Shown here: one piece after another, positions 26,301 to 34,797 of the stretch
How the letters are laid out: each line of letters opens with the position of its first letter
Position numbering within the stretch: the first letter of the stretch is position 1
NCBI RefSeq assembly: GCF_001629735.1
Contig: NZ_CP015224.1
Coordinates: forward strand, 248,001-312,000
Length of the DNA stretch: 64,000 nt
Origin: Lysinibacillus sphaericus
GTDB lineage: Bacteria > Bacillota > Bacilli > Bacillales_A > Planococcaceae
Reading direction: 5' to 3'
Made by a program: the position numbers and the translations under genes
The notes under the pieces: model-generated
Database searches by the model: none
The model's input: only the letters and a program-made list of their open reading frames with translations
What the model was told of the DNA's origin: nothing

Positions 26301-26964
26301 CCGACGTGTTAAATTGCTTAAAAAATCAATTGAAGAGCTTGGACCTGTTAATTTAGGTGCGATTGAAGAATATGAAAGAGTACTCGAACGACATACTTTC
26401 TTAACTGAACAGCGAGAGGATTTGCTTGCGGCGCAAGAAACATTGCATGAAGCCATTAAAGAAATGGATGAAGAAATGACAATGCGCTTTAGCGAAACGT
26501 TCTTTGCAATTCGAGAACAATTTAGACTTGTGTTCCGTGAATTGTTTGGTGGGGGGCAAGCCGATTTAGTGCTTATTGACCCGCAAAATTTACTAGAAAC
26601 AGGCATTGAAATCGTTGCTCAACCTCCAGGGAAAAAATTACAAAATTTAAGTTTACTTTCTGGTGGTGAACGTGCGCTAACGGCGATCGCTTTATTATTC
26701 TCCATCTTAAACATAAGACCAGTCCCATTTTGTATTCTCGATGAAGTCGAGGCTGCTTTAGATGAAGCAAATGTTGTGAGATACAGCCAATATTTGAAAA
26801 AGTTTAGTGGTGAAACACAATTCATTGTCATTACCCATCGTAAAGGAACGATGGAGGGAGCGGATGTCCTGTATGGTATAACTATGCAGGAGTCAGGTGT
26901 ATCGAAACTCGTATCAGTAAAATTAGAAGACGAACCCGTACTTGCGGAGCAAAGGAGCAAATAA
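23389..26964 (+). CDS. smc: Chromosome segregation protein SMC
   Basis: SMC is the ATPase core of the bacterial condensin that aligns chromosome arms. The 1191-residue protein shows the standard plan: N-terminal ATP-binding head with Walker A GPNGSGKSN (residues 31-39), a long coiled coil rich in Gln/Glu/Lys, the hinge (about 503-670, with GGSLTGG at its end), a returning coiled coil, and a C-terminal head with signature LSGGERALTA near 1088 and Walker B FCILDEVEAALDE near 1113. GAGGAGG precedes the ATG. It lies between rnc and ftsY as in Bacillus. Confidence 0.98.
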   Translation: MFLKRLEVIGFKSFAERIGIDFVPGVTAVVGPNGSGKSNVTDAIRWVLGEQSAKSLRGSKMEDVIFAGSDSRKPLNFAEVTLILDNTDEQLAFSYTEVSVTRRVYRSGDSEYLLNNQQCRLKDITDLFMDSGLGKEAFSIISQGRVDEILNSRPDDRRSIFEEAAGVLKYKIRKKKAEHKLVETDENLYRVLDILHELDSRLGPLEMQASSARDYVQMSTELKDFDIAILVHDFKNCAQSLRALKEEYTNLSEIEQKQAQDIAAFDKQTIHIRKLLKELDEYLDVSQADLVNATMEVERWDGRKALMAEKRQNASNQLQQLNTSLQEAKAEVEALLIQEQEKKAVFSEKQQAVSVLKQSIKQLEQSLNRSVKEIEQEIEEQKNRYIDSLNEEATIKNELKNIDQQLAQQKAMATRMSDQTDEIGQELMQIIAEKEQLVAVHTTTTNDLQEKLDQYDALQIQLKNVNSTFTEKQDMLYKAYQHQQQLKARKDTLAELEADFSGFFQGVKEVLLARDKGELQGIEGAVAELIQVEGKYSQAIETALGAASQHIVTTNERHAQQAIHWLKQKRAGRATFLPKTVMKSRKINLATIQLATEHPAFVRMADALVTFNEDNRTIVENLLGNVIVAANLEGASQIARLCGFRYRVVTLDGDIVNAGGSLTGGALKQQSSLFTRKAELDGLVLKLESLQASIYGAEQAVAAEKEKLATIRDQVELLKLEGEQLRKDEMQQAGRLRELEAVEKSLSARVTFASTETQDVKTREEALLAQKQEAEERLSALAVELIEINETVEQLSKVKLQSETEKDVLREQLAEKRSQLAVMQEQMSQVQIATADLALQLNKAQQKVENISQEILWLQSDESTNYLSDEEVDEQVMTWKARRDELQQAISQKKEEKVGQQNELSTLEAQLKELQRIHKGYLEAIRGNELKRNRVEFEMDNFTEQLEENYQLTFEEAQEEARAIEDEEFIRRRVKLLKKSIEELGPVNLGAIEEYERVLERHTFLTEQREDLLAAQETLHEAIKEMDEEMTMRFSETFFAIREQFRLVFRELFGGGQADLVLIDPQNLLETGIEIVAQPPGKKLQNLSLLSGGERALTAIALLFSILNIRPVPFCILDEVEAALDEANVVRYSQYLKKFSGETQFIVITHRKGTMEGADVLYGITMQESGVSKLVSVKLEDEPVLAEQRSK

Positions 26965-26966
26965 GG

Positions 26967-28313
26967 ATGAGCTTTTTTAAGCGTTTAAAAGATAAATTGA
27001 TGGGGAATCCAGCGGAGGAAGAAAAACTAGAGGCTCTTGAACATGATGTGGATTCTCATCAACAGGAATCAGAAGGAGACAGTGAGTCACCAATGACTGT
27101 GATTGAAGAACCTTCTGAGCAATTCGAGCAACCCTCACAAATTGAAGAGACAAAAGAATCCGAACAACCCTCACAAATTGAAGAGACAAAAGAATCCGAA
27201 CAATCTTCACAAATTGAAGAGACAAAAGAATCCGAACAATCTTCAGACATCGAAGGTACAAAAGATTTAGAGCCTTCTCCAAGCGAGGAAGAAGAGCAGC
27301 TAGAACTACAAGTTATTGAGGAACAACCAGCTGAGGAGAAAAAACCTTCTGCTTGGTCTATTACGCAAAAATTTAAAGCCGGCCTTGAAAAAACACGTAA
27401 TTCCTTTACATCGAAAGTCAACGACCTTGTTGCGCGTTATCGTAAAGTAGATGAGGATTTCTTTGAGGAATTAGAAGACCTTTTATTACAGGCCGATGTT
27501 GGTTTTGAAACGGTCATGGAACTTATGGATAAATTACGTTTCGAAGTGCAACGTAAAAATATAAAAGATACAAATGGTATACAAACTTTAATTTCTGAAA
27601 AGCTTGTAGAAATATATGAGCAAGGTGAAGAAGATTTAATTGAATTAAATATGCAGCCTGATGGTGAACTGACAGTCATTCTATTTGTTGGGGTGAATGG
27701 TGTAGGGAAAACAACGACAATTGGTAAACTTGCTCATCGTCTAAAGTCCCAAGGCAAAACAGTCGTTTTAGCTGCAGGTGATACATTCCGTGCAGGTGCT
27801 ATTGATCAATTACAAGTGTGGGGAGATCGTGTAGGCTGTGAGGTGATTAAACAATCTGAGGGCTCTGATCCAGCAGCAGTTATGTATGATGCAATTCGTG
27901 CTGCTAAAAACAGAAAAGCAGATGTGTTAATTTGTGATACTGCTGGACGCTTACAAAACAAAGTGAATTTAATGAACGAGCTTGAAAAAGTACATCGTGT
28001 CATTTCCCGTGAAATCCCAAGTGCTCCGCATGAAGTATTATTAGCGTTAGATGCAACAACTGGTCAAAATGCCCTTGTTCAAGCACAAACATTTAAAGAA
28101 GCAACGAATGTGACAGGTATCGTTTTAACAAAGCTGGACGGTACAGCTAAGGGTGGTATTGTGCTTGCAATCCGTAATAAATTACACATTCCTGTGAAAT
28201 TTGTAGGTCTTGGAGAGAAAATGGACGATTTACAGCCATTTGATGCAGAACGATATGTCTATGGGTTATTTGCTGATGGTTTAGATAAAGAATTACAAAA
28301 CAATGAAGAATAA
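26967..28313 (+). CDS. ftsY: Signal recognition particle receptor FtsY
   Basis: FtsY is the membrane-associated GTPase that docks the SRP-ribosome complex. The 448-residue protein has an acidic N-terminal A region (to about 120), the helical N domain and the G domain with GVNGVGKTTT near residue 241, DTAGR and TKLDGTAKGG. It is longer than B. subtilis FtsY (329 residues, from memory) because the A region carries four tandem 12-residue units of the type EQPSQIEETKES. It follows smc with a two-base gap and an AAAGGAG site, and ends before a strong terminator. Confidence 0.97.
   Translation: MSFFKRLKDKLMGNPAEEEKLEALEHDVDSHQQESEGDSESPMTVIEEPSEQFEQPSQIEETKESEQPSQIEETKESEQSSQIEETKESEQSSDIEGTKDLEPSPSEEEEQLELQVIEEQPAEEKKPSAWSITQKFKAGLEKTRNSFTSKVNDLVARYRKVDEDFFEELEDLLLQADVGFETVMELMDKLRFEVQRKNIKDTNGIQTLISEKLVEIYEQGEEDLIELNMQPDGELTVILFVGVNGVGKTTTIGKLAHRLKSQGKTVVLAAGDTFRAGAIDQLQVWGDRVGCEVIKQSEGSDPAAVMYDAIRAAKNRKADVLICDTAGRLQNKVNLMNELEKVHRVISREIPSAPHEVLLALDATTGQNALVQAQTFKEATNVTGIVLTKLDGTAKGGIVLAIRNKLHIPVKFVGLGEKMDDLQPFDAERYVYGLFADGLDKELQNNEE
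27126..27269 (+). repeat. Tandem 36-bp repeat in the ftsY acidic region (4 units)
   Basis: Units begin at 27126, 27162, 27198 and 27234. The first three differ by only a few bases (units 1-2 encode QPSQIEETKES, unit 3 QSSQIEETKES) and the fourth is degenerate (SSDIEGTKDL). The 36-base period keeps the frame, so copy-number change would lengthen or shorten the acidic tail without breaking FtsY. Confidence 0.95.
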
Positions 28314-28348
28314 CAGATAAATTGGCTTTGCCATTTTATCTTGATTTA

Positions 28349-28396
28349 GCATTCATCTCCTTCATGTATCGGAGGGGATGAATGTTTGTTTTTTTA
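28349..28396 (+). terminator. Terminator of rnc-smc-ftsY
   Basis: CATTCATCTCCT pairs with AGGGGATGAATG (wobbles) around an 11-base loop and is followed by a T-run. Confidence 0.85.
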
Positions 28397-28575
28397 TAGG
28401 TCATTAATGTTAGATTAACCTCTCCATAAGAAATGTGACATTCATTTCCTAGGGTGTAATCGTGTAGAAACGCTCGCCTATGAAAAATTGAATTGACATG
28501 TTGGGAAGTAATACTAGTTCAAGGCAAGAAATGCCCAAAAGTAAGTAAATGAGGCTTTTAGACAAGGAGATTACC

Positions 28576-28605
28576 TTGACACAGACGGGCGCTTTTCGAT
28601 ATGAT
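28576..28605 (+). promoter_or_regulatory. Sigma-A promoter of ylxM-ffh
   Basis: TTGACA (28576-28581) and TATGAT (28600-28605) with an 18-base spacer, 34 bases before the ylxM start codon. Confidence 0.75.
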
Positions 28606-28639
28606 ACAAATGACTAAATAGCAGGAGGAGAAATATTCG

Positions 28640-28975
28640 ATGCTACTTGAAAAAACAACACGCATGAACTTTCTCTTCGACTTTTATCAAGCATTATTAA
28701 CAGATAAGCAAAGAAGTTATATGGAACTATACTATTTGGATGATCACTCACTAGGTGAAATCGCTGAATCGTATGGGGTTTCACGCCAAGCTGTCTACGA
28801 TAATATTCGTCGAACAGAAGCAATGCTTGAGGAATATGAAGAAAAATTATGTTTACTTGAAAAATTTCAACAACGTACCCAAATGCTTTCACAGCTAACA
28901 ATGGGGATAACAGAACAAAGTATGACAGCTGAAGAGCAGTTAGCGCTTATTGAACAGCTGAAAGAATGGGATTAG
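28640..28975 (+). CDS. ylxM: YlxM, putative SRP-associated helix-turn-helix protein
   Basis: YlxM belongs to the UPF0122 family, usually encoded directly before ffh and associated with the signal recognition particle. The 111-residue protein contains a sigma-70 region-4-like helix-turn-helix: [25 protein letters not shown] followed by [16 protein letters not shown], then a charged helical tail. AGGAGGAG is well placed before the ATG. It is followed by ffh after 12 bases. Its molecular role is not settled; modulation of SRP GTPase activity has been proposed in streptococci. Confidence 0.94.
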   Translation: MLLEKTTRMNFLFDFYQALLTDKQRSYMELYYLDDHSLGEIAESYGVSRQAVYDNIRRTEAMLEEYEEKLCLLEKFQQRTQMLSQLTMGITEQSMTAEEQLALIEQLKEWD

Positions 28976-28987
28976 GAGGCGAAAGCG

Positions 28988-30346
28988 ATGGCTTTTGAAG
29001 GATTAGCGGAACGACTCCAAGGAACGATCCAAAAAATTAAGGGCAAAGGGAAAGTATCAGAGCAAGACGTCAAAGAAATGATGCGTGAAGTCCGATTTGC
29101 TTTAATTGAGGCGGATGTTAACTTAAAAGTAGTCAAGGAATTTGTAAAAAAGGTTAGTGAACGTGCTGTTGGTGTAGATGTTATGCAAAGCTTAACACCA
29201 GGTCAACAAGTCATTAAAATTGTACAAGATGAATTAACCGAATTAATGGGTGGCGAGCAAAGCCCAATTAAATTTAATACGAAGCCTCCAACTGTTATTA
29301 TGATGGTCGGTCTCCAAGGAGCAGGGAAAACGACAACTACAGGTAAATTGGCTAATGTTCTACGAAAAAAATATAATCGTAAACCATTGTTAGTGGCAGC
29401 CGACGTTTATCGTCCAGCAGCTGTTCAACAATTAGAAACATTAGGTAAACAGCTTTCATTACCAGTTTTTTCGTTAGGCACTGATATTTCTCCTGTAAAG
29501 ATTGCGCGTCAGGCAATTGAAAAGGCGAAAGAAGACCATCACGATGTCGTAATTATCGATACGGCCGGCCGTTTGCACATCGATGAGGATTTGATGCAAG
29601 AATTAAAAGATATACGCGCATTAAAAGAGCCAGATGAGGTCTTTCTTGTTGTTGATGCAATGACAGGTCAAGATGCCGTGAACGTAGCAGAAAGCTTTAA
29701 CGAGGCTATTGGTATTACAGGAGTTGTGTTAACGAAACTTGATGGTGATACTCGTGGTGGTGCGGCATTATCTATACGTTCTGTAACGCAGAAACCGATT
29801 AAGTTTGTCGGTATGGGCGAAAAAATGGATGCGCTAGAACCTTTCCATCCTGAACGTATGGCGTCTCGTATTTTAGGTATGGGAGATGTTCTATCGCTGA
29901 TCGAAAAGGCCCAAGCAAATGTAGATGAGGCAAAAGCCAAAGAGTTAGAAGAAAAATTCAAGACTCAATCCTTTACATTTGATGATTTCGTGGAGCAACT
30001 ACAGCAAGTTAAAAAAATGGGACCTCTAGATGAAATTTTAAAGATGCTCCCTGGTGCAAACAAAATCAAAGGCTTAGATAATGTCAAAGTTGATGATAAG
30101 CAAATGGGGCGTGTAGAGGCGATTATTTACTCCATGACGCCTGCTGAAAAGACGAATCCTGAATTGATTAATGGCAGCCGTAAAAAGCGCATTGCTAAAG
30201 GTTCAGGGACCTCTATTCAAGAGGTGAATCGTCTGATTAAGCAATTTGATGAAATGAAAAAAATGATGAAGCAAATGACTGGAATGGCAAGTGGTAAGGG
30301 CAAGAAAAAAATGAAATTACCAGGCTTTGATTCATTGTTTAAATAA
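28988..30346 (+). CDS. ffh: Signal recognition particle protein Ffh
   Basis: Ffh (SRP54) binds signal peptides and the SRP RNA, and targets ribosomes to FtsY at the membrane. The 452-residue protein has the N domain, the G domain (Walker A GLQGAGKTTTTGKLA near residue 107; DTAGR; TKLDGDTRGG) and the Met-rich M domain (from about 300, MKKMMKQMTGM). TAGGAGG precedes the ATG. The gene for the partner receptor FtsY is just upstream, and ylxM is directly before it. Confidence 0.98.
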   Translation: MAFEGLAERLQGTIQKIKGKGKVSEQDVKEMMREVRFALIEADVNLKVVKEFVKKVSERAVGVDVMQSLTPGQQVIKIVQDELTELMGGEQSPIKFNTKPPTVIMMVGLQGAGKTTTTGKLANVLRKKYNRKPLLVAADVYRPAAVQQLETLGKQLSLPVFSLGTDISPVKIARQAIEKAKEDHHDVVIIDTAGRLHIDEDLMQELKDIRALKEPDEVFLVVDAMTGQDAVNVAESFNEAIGITGVVLTKLDGDTRGGAALSIRSVTQKPIKFVGMGEKMDALEPFHPERMASRILGMGDVLSLIEKAQANVDEAKAKELEEKFKTQSFTFDDFVEQLQQVKKMGPLDEILKMLPGANKIKGLDNVKVDDKQMGRVEAIIYSMTPAEKTNPELINGSRKKRIAKGSGTSIQEVNRLIKQFDEMKKMMKQMTGMASGKGKKKMKLPGFDSLFK

Positions 30347-30373
30347 TAATTTTTAGGTGTTAAGAAAAAACAC

Positions 30374-30402
30374 TTTACAAACAACCTAAACATTGATAAT
30401 AT
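30374..30402 (+). promoter_or_regulatory. Promoter of rpsP
   Basis: TTTACA (30374-30379) and TAATAT (30397-30402) are 17 bases apart, about 38 bases before the rpsP start codon. Confidence 0.6.
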
Positions 30403-30440
30403 ACTATCTTGTGTGAAACTTATTCGGAGGTGCTATTAAA

Positions 30441-30713
30441 ATGGCAGTTAAAATTCGCTTAAAACGTATGGGAGCTAAAAAATCTCCTTTCTATCGTATC
30501 GTAGTTGCAGACGCTCGTTCACCACGTGACGGCCGTCAAATCGAAACAGTTGGTACTTACAACCCACTAACTCAACCAGCTACTGTAAACATTGATGAAG
30601 AGAAAGCTCTTAAATGGTTAGCTGACGGTGCAAAACCATCAGATACAGTACGTAACCTGTTCTCAGAACAAGGTATCATGGAGAAATTCCATAACCAAAA
30701 ATTCAGTAAATAA
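30441..30713 (+). CDS. rpsP: 30S ribosomal protein S16
   Basis: S16 stabilises the small ribosomal subunit. The 90-residue basic protein shows the family start [20 protein letters not shown] and [23 protein letters not shown] precedes the ATG. It is followed after 15 bases by khpA. Confidence 0.98.
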   Translation: MAVKIRLKRMGAKKSPFYRIVVADARSPRDGRQIETVGTYNPLTQPATVNIDEEKALKWLADGAKPSDTVRNLFSEQGIMEKFHNQKFSK

Positions 30714-30728
30714 TCGGGGGCGACGTCT

Positions 30729-30962
30729 TTGAAGCAGCTGATTGAAGCAATCGTTTTACCGTTAGTCGATTATCCAGAAGAAGTTCGTATTGAGACGGAT
30801 GAAAATGCAAATCGAATTGTTTATAAACTTTTTGTTCATCCAGAGGATCGAGGGAAAGTCATAGGCAAGCAAGGGCGAGTAGCGAAAGCAATTCGTACAA
30901 TTGTTTATTCAGCGGCAGGTAGTCACCATCAAAAGAAGACCTACGTCGATATATTGGATTAA
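30729..30962 (+). CDS. khpA: RNA-binding KH-domain protein KhpA (YlqC)
   Basis: This 77-residue single KH-domain RNA-binding protein partners KhpB in other Firmicutes, where the pair affects cell division and RNA stability. The GxxG loop is visible in KVIGKQGRVAKAIR. The start is TTG 30729, with GGGGG (30716-30720) upstream. It is followed by a terminator and not by ylqD, which stands next in B. subtilis. Confidence 0.95.
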   Translation: MKQLIEAIVLPLVDYPEEVRIETDENANRIVYKLFVHPEDRGKVIGKQGRVAKAIRTIVYSAAGSHHQKKTYVDILD

Positions 30963-31077
30963 TAGAAAAGATTTTCGCGCTCTTGCAACGAGTACAATTG
31001 AGTCCTGATAGGTGTGTTTACATGTCGCTTAGGAGTTCGAAGTGGCCTTTAGCATGAAGCGTAATATCTGGACTAAG

Positions 31078-31109
31078 AAGGAGGGAGCTTGTAGGTTCCT
31101 TCCTTTTTT
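31078..31109 (+). terminator. Terminator after khpA
   Basis: AAGGAGGGA pairs with TTCCTTCCTT (wobble and one bulge) and is followed by T residues. Confidence 0.7.
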
Positions 31110-31177
31110 CTTTATTTCGCCTAGAATTGTTCTTTTTATTTAGGAAAAACAGGGCATAAAGTTTTAACTAAGATTAC

Positions 31178-31231
31178 AGCTAGAGGCAATTGATTATATT
31201 AATATGGACGAGACAATTGATTGTCTTAGCT
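31178..31231 (+). other. Two competing hairpins upstream of rimM
   Basis: AGCTAGAGGCAAT (31178-31190) can pair with ATTGTCTTAGCT (31220-31231), 12 pairs with one bulged G. Alternatively AGACAAT-TG-ATTGTCT (31211-31226) folds on itself. Both use bases 31220-31226, so they exclude each other. This is a possible leader element; no known family was recognised. Confidence 0.4.
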
Positions 31232-31330
31232 GAACCTACATTTTTCCGAAGTAAATTTGCTAACTACGGGAAAAGGTAGAAAGCGAATGCAATTGGAGAG
31301 AGTAGTACGTTTTAATGAGGTGATAGTTGA

Positions 31331-31846
31331 ATGGAATGGTTTAATGTAGGTCGAATTGTCAATACACACGGTATTCGAGGAGAGGTGCGTATATTATCGA
31401 CAACAGACTTTGAAAAAGAGCGTTTTGCGGTAGGGAATAAGCTTGCTGCCTTTAAAAAGGACGATAAAAAGCCAACTTGGGTAACGATTCAATCTGTGCG
31501 TCGTCATAAAAACTTTATTTTATTAACATTCGAAGGCATGAATAACATCAATTTGGTCGAGCCGTTTAAAGAAGGTTTGTTAAAAGTGACAAAAGATCAA
31601 ATGACTGATGATCTCCTGGAAGAAAATGAATTCTTTTTCCATGAGATTATAGGTTGTACAGTTGTTTCTGAAGAAGGCGAAACAATTGGTGTTGTGAACG
31701 ATATTCTACAAACGGGTGCTAATGATGTATGGGTGGTTAAAGGCTCAAAGAAGGAGCATTATATCCCTTATATAGAAGATATCGTGAAAGATATTGATGT
31801 GGATGAGAAGAAAATTGTCATTCACGTAATGGAAGGTTTATTATGA
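31331..31846 (+). CDS. rimM: Ribosome maturation factor RimM
   Basis: RimM helps mature the 3' domain of 16S rRNA and binds S19. The 171-residue protein has the N-terminal barrel ([19 protein letters not shown]) and a C-terminal PRC-barrel ([29 protein letters not shown]). GAGGTG stands 8 bases before the ATG. Its stop overlaps the trmD start, so the two are coupled. Confidence 0.96.
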   Translation: MEWFNVGRIVNTHGIRGEVRILSTTDFEKERFAVGNKLAAFKKDDKKPTWVTIQSVRRHKNFILLTFEGMNNINLVEPFKEGLLKVTKDQMTDDLLEENEFFFHEIIGCTVVSEEGETIGVVNDILQTGANDVWVVKGSKKEHYIPYIEDIVKDIDVDEKKIVIHVMEGLL

Positions 31847-32583
31847 TGAATATTCATGTGCTGAGCCTTTTTCCCGATATGTTCTCAGGTGTTTTCGGGG
31901 CTTCTATTTTAAAGAAAGCTCAAGAAAAAAATGCGGTCAAGCTAGAGGTAACCGACATCCGTACATTTTCGGGGAATAAGCACAATCAAGTTGACGACTA
32001 TCCATATGGTGGCGGAGCAGGCATGGTTTTAAAGCCTGAGCCGATGTTTAGCGCTGTAGAAGCAATTTGTGCAGGAAAACAACCACGCATCATTTTAATG
32101 TGCCCTCAAGGAGAACGATTCACCCAAAAAAAAGCAGAAGAATTGTCACAAGAGAAGGAATTAGTCTTTTTATGTGGTCACTATGAAGGCTATGATGAAC
32201 GTATACGCCAGCACCTTGTAACAGATGAAATTTCTATTGGGGATTTCGTTTTAACAGGTGGAGAACTAGGAGCCATGACGGTTATCGATAGTGTTGTACG
32301 CCTATTACCAGGTGTATTAGGCCAAGAAGATTCACATATACAAGATTCCTTTTCAACTGGTCTCTTAGAGCATCCTCATTATACTCGACCAGCAGAATTT
32401 CGAGGAATGAAGGTGCCAGATGTTTTATTATCGGGCAATCACGCAAAAATTGAGCAATGGCGTGAGGAGCAATCGTTGAAAAGAACCTTTGAACGTCGTC
32501 CTGATTTACTTGATCTATATCCTTTAACTGACAAGCAAAAATTGTATTTAGAAAAACTTAAAAACAATCAACAAGATGCTTGA
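31843..32583 (+). CDS. trmD: tRNA (guanine-37-N1)-methyltransferase
   Basis: TrmD methylates G37 next to the anticodon with S-adenosylmethionine and prevents frameshifting. The 246-residue SPOUT enzyme shows LSLFPDMF, the [11 protein letters not shown] loop, [12 protein letters not shown] and the trefoil-knot [16 protein letters not shown]. The start ATG (31843) overlaps the rimM stop by four bases; a second ATG follows immediately. Confidence 0.97.
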   Translation: MMNIHVLSLFPDMFSGVFGASILKKAQEKNAVKLEVTDIRTFSGNKHNQVDDYPYGGGAGMVLKPEPMFSAVEAICAGKQPRIILMCPQGERFTQKKAEELSQEKELVFLCGHYEGYDERIRQHLVTDEISIGDFVLTGGELGAMTVIDSVVRLLPGVLGQEDSHIQDSFSTGLLEHPHYTRPAEFRGMKVPDVLLSGNHAKIEQWREEQSLKRTFERRPDLLDLYPLTDKQKLYLEKLKNNQQDA

Positions 32584-32599
32584 TTGCCTAGTATATTTA

Positions 32600-32697
32600 T
32601 GATAACATTTAATCTGTACTTCTATGTGAAGTACTGAATTACGGTGTTCCGCTGTGGCATAGATTGCGTGCAAGAGCATCTGTCTAAGGAGAGAAAA
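32600..32697 (+). promoter_or_regulatory. Probable L19 ribosomal protein leader
   Basis: The 116 bases between trmD and rplS contain a perfect hairpin GTACTTC-TATGT-GAAGTAC (32616-32634), a second helix around AGATTGC/GCATCT (about 32662-32686) and then the ribosome binding site. A structured autoregulatory leader upstream of rplS is known in Bacilli (the L19 leader). I could not check it against the family model. Confidence 0.55.
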
Positions 32698-32699
32698 CA

Positions 32700-33044
32700 A
32701 TGTCAAACATTATTACAGAAATTACAAAATCTCAACTTCGCACGGATCTACCTGCTTTCCGTCCTGGTGATACTGTTAAGGTACACGTGAAAGTAGTAGA
32801 GGGTACTCGTGAACGTATCCAGCTTTTCGAAGGTGTAGTAATTAAACGTCGTGGTGGCGGTATTAGCGAAACTTTCACAGTTCGTAAAATTTCTTACGGT
32901 GTAGGTGTTGAGCGTACATTCCCTGTACACACACCAAAAATCGCTAACTTAGAAGTTGTACGTCGTGGTAAAGTACGTCGTGCTAAACTTTACTACCTAC
33001 GTAACCTACGTGGTAAAGCTGCTCGTATTAAAGAAATTCGATAA
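32700..33044 (+). CDS. rplS: 50S ribosomal protein L19
   Basis: L19 sits at the 30S-50S interface. The 114-residue protein contains [32 protein letters not shown] and the basic C-terminus [26 protein letters not shown] is well placed before the ATG. A terminator follows. Confidence 0.98.
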   Translation: MSNIITEITKSQLRTDLPAFRPGDTVKVHVKVVEGTRERIQLFEGVVIKRRGGGISETFTVRKISYGVGVERTFPVHTPKIANLEVVRRGKVRRAKLYYLRNLRGKAARIKEIR

Positions 33045-33059
33045 TTATGACTTAAAAGT

Positions 33060-33091
33060 GAGGGGCTTGTACGCAAGCTCCTTTTCTTTTT
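33060..33091 (+). terminator. Terminator of rplS
   Basis: AGGGGCTTG-TACG-CAAGCTCCTTTT is a GC-rich stem with a 4-base loop and a T-rich tail. Confidence 0.9.
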
Positions 33092-33093
33092 GC

Positions 33094-33123
33094 TTGTCAT
33101 CTTAATTCCCTATCAACTAAAAT
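33094..33123 (+). promoter_or_regulatory. Candidate promoter of lepB
   Basis: TTGTCA (33094-33099) and TAAAAT (33118-33123) with an 18-base spacer, 26 bases before the lepB start. Confidence 0.5.
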
Positions 33124-33149
33124 AGTGTTAGACAAGGGGGCATTTCTCA

Positions 33150-33713
33150 ATGGAAAAACAGGTGAAAGAAAAGAATGAATTATGGGAATGGACAAAAGCG
33201 CTATTAATTGCATTTGCGATTGCTGCAATTATACGATATTTTTTATTTACACCAATTGCAGTTGATGGTGAGTCCATGATGCCAACCCTTGAAGATGGCG
33301 ACCGCATGATTGTGAATAAAATTGGTTATAAAATTGGTGAACCGAAACGCTTTGATATTGTTGTGTTTCATGCACCTGAACAAAAAAATTACATTAAACG
33401 TGTAATTGGATTGCCAGGAGATTCACTGGAATATAAAGATGATCAATTATATATCAACGGTGAGCCAATTGATGAGCCCTATTTAGATGCTTATAAAGCT
33501 CAAATTACAGGGGGAACATTAACAGAAGACTTTACCTTAAAAGACATCGATGTTTCATTAGATGAGATTCCAAAAGGGTATGTTTTTGTCATGGGGGATA
33601 ATCGTCGAAATAGTAAAGACAGTCGACATATTGGTCTAGTAGATCAAAAGGAAATCATCGGCAACACAAGTTTGATTTTCTGGCCGTTTAATGACATAAA
33701 AATTGTAAAGTAA
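33150..33713 (+). CDS. lepB: Type I signal peptidase
   Basis: Signal peptidase I cleaves signal peptides of exported proteins at the outer face of the membrane. The 187-residue protein has one N-terminal membrane segment (about 17-34), then the Ser/Lys dyad: Ser42 in DGESMMPT and Lys83 in YIKRVIGLPGD. The family box GDNRRNSKDSR is also present. AAGGGGG precedes the ATG. B. subtilis has several such enzymes (Sip); position before rbgA suggests the ylqF-linked copy. A terminator follows. Confidence 0.95.
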   Translation: MEKQVKEKNELWEWTKALLIAFAIAAIIRYFLFTPIAVDGESMMPTLEDGDRMIVNKIGYKIGEPKRFDIVVFHAPEQKNYIKRVIGLPGDSLEYKDDQLYINGEPIDEPYLDAYKAQITGGTLTEDFTLKDIDVSLDEIPKGYVFVMGDNRRNSKDSRHIGLVDQKEIIGNTSLIFWPFNDIKIVK

Positions 33714-33719
33714 TGCAAG

Positions 33720-33750
33720 AAAGGGAGCGTTTAGGAACTCCCTTTTTCTT
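33720..33750 (+). terminator. Terminator of lepB
   Basis: AAAGGGAG pairs with CTCCCTTT around about ten bases and is followed by T residues. It lies in the short gap before rbgA. Confidence 0.85.
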
Positions 33751-33770
33751 TTAGTTTAGGAGGCACAGCA

Positions 33771-34643
33771 GTGACAATTCAATGGTTTCCAGGGCATATG
33801 GCAAAGGCCCGACGTGAAGTAACGGAAAAATTAAAGCTTGTTGATATTATATTTGAGTTAATAGACGCACGTTTACCTTTATCGTCTCGTAATCCAATGA
33901 TTGACGAAGTCATCAATCAAAAACCTCGTTTATTAGTTTTGAATAAGGCAGATATGGCAGACGAGCAAGAAACACGTAAATGGGTAGAATATTTTGCACA
34001 GCGTGGTCATAAAGCAGTCGCTATTAACTCGCTTGAGGGTAAAGGCTTACAACAAGTAACGAAGGCAGCACAGGAAATATTAAAAGAAAAGTTTGATCGC
34101 ATGAAAGCAAAAGGGATGAAGCCTAGAGCTATTCGTGCAATGATTGTTGGAATACCGAATGTTGGGAAGTCCACATTGATTAATCGCTTGGCGAAAAAAA
34201 ATATTGCTAAAACTGGGAATACCCCAGGTGTAACAAAGGCGCAGCAATGGATTAAGGTTGGGAAAGAACTTGAGCTATTAGATACGCCAGGGATTTTATG
34301 GCCAAAATTCGAAGATCAAGAAGTAGGCTTTAAATTAGCTTTAACGGGTGCTATTAAAGACACCATAACAAACATGGAAGACTTAGCAGTATATGGCTTA
34401 CGCTTCTTATCCGTTCATTATCCAAAGCGTATGGAGGAGCGTTACGGCTTTGGGTTCATCCATGAAGACTTGGTTGAAACTTTTGACCATATTGGGAAAC
34501 TTCGACGTGTGTTTGGTGCAGGTGGAGAAATTGATTATGATCAAGTAGCTCAACTAATCGTGCGAGATATTCGTGGCTTGCAATTAGGCAAATTAACATT
34601 TGATTTTGTTAATGAACAACTAGAAAAAGAATCGGAACAATAA
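33771..34643 (+). CDS. rbgA: Ribosome biogenesis GTPase A (GTG start)
   Basis: RbgA (YlqF) is needed for late 50S subunit assembly. It is a circularly permuted GTPase: the G4 motif NKADM (about residue 58) comes before G1 [10 protein letters not shown] (about 126), G2 in [13 protein letters not shown] and G3 DTPG. The 290-residue length is typical. The start is GTG 33771 after AGGAGG (33758-33763). It stands alone between two terminators although rnhB follows. Confidence 0.97.
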   Translation: MTIQWFPGHMAKARREVTEKLKLVDIIFELIDARLPLSSRNPMIDEVINQKPRLLVLNKADMADEQETRKWVEYFAQRGHKAVAINSLEGKGLQQVTKAAQEILKEKFDRMKAKGMKPRAIRAMIVGIPNVGKSTLINRLAKKNIAKTGNTPGVTKAQQWIKVGKELELLDTPGILWPKFEDQEVGFKLALTGAIKDTITNMEDLAVYGLRFLSVHYPKRMEERYGFGFIHEDLVETFDHIGKLRRVFGAGGEIDYDQVAQLIVRDIRGLQLGKLTFDFVNEQLEKESEQ

Positions 34644-34652
34644 AAAGTTTTG

Positions 34653-34686
34653 GAAACTGTCACACCCTCTTCGTGGCAGTTTTTCT
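34653..34686 (+). terminator. Terminator of rbgA
   Basis: AAACTGTCAC pairs with GTGGCAGTTT (one wobble) and is followed by T residues. Confidence 0.85.
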
Positions 34687-34797
34687 TTTAGGAATGAATT
34701 TTTCTACCGATAATAATTATATAGAGGAAAAATCTGAGCTACATAATGACTGAAATGGATTTAGGTTTAATGCGTAGAGGCAAGAAGGAGTAAGAAA

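Larger units (their letters stand above)
28314..28639. other. Gap between ftsY and ylxM
   Basis: It holds the ftsY terminator (28349-28396), a small dyad GAAATG/CATTTC (about 28431-28449), a second TTGACA (about 28494) without a good partner, and the ylxM promoter (28576-28605). No gene is seen. Confidence 0.55.
30963..31330. other. Gap between khpA and rimM, in the place of ylqD
   Basis: The 368 bases contain a terminator (31078-31109) and a structured segment (31178-31231), but no coding frame with similarity to YlqD (about 128 residues in B. subtilis) that I can see. The part before the terminator (about 115 bases) looks like a khpA 3' untranslated region. No convincing promoter for rimM was found. 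Confidence 0.55.
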
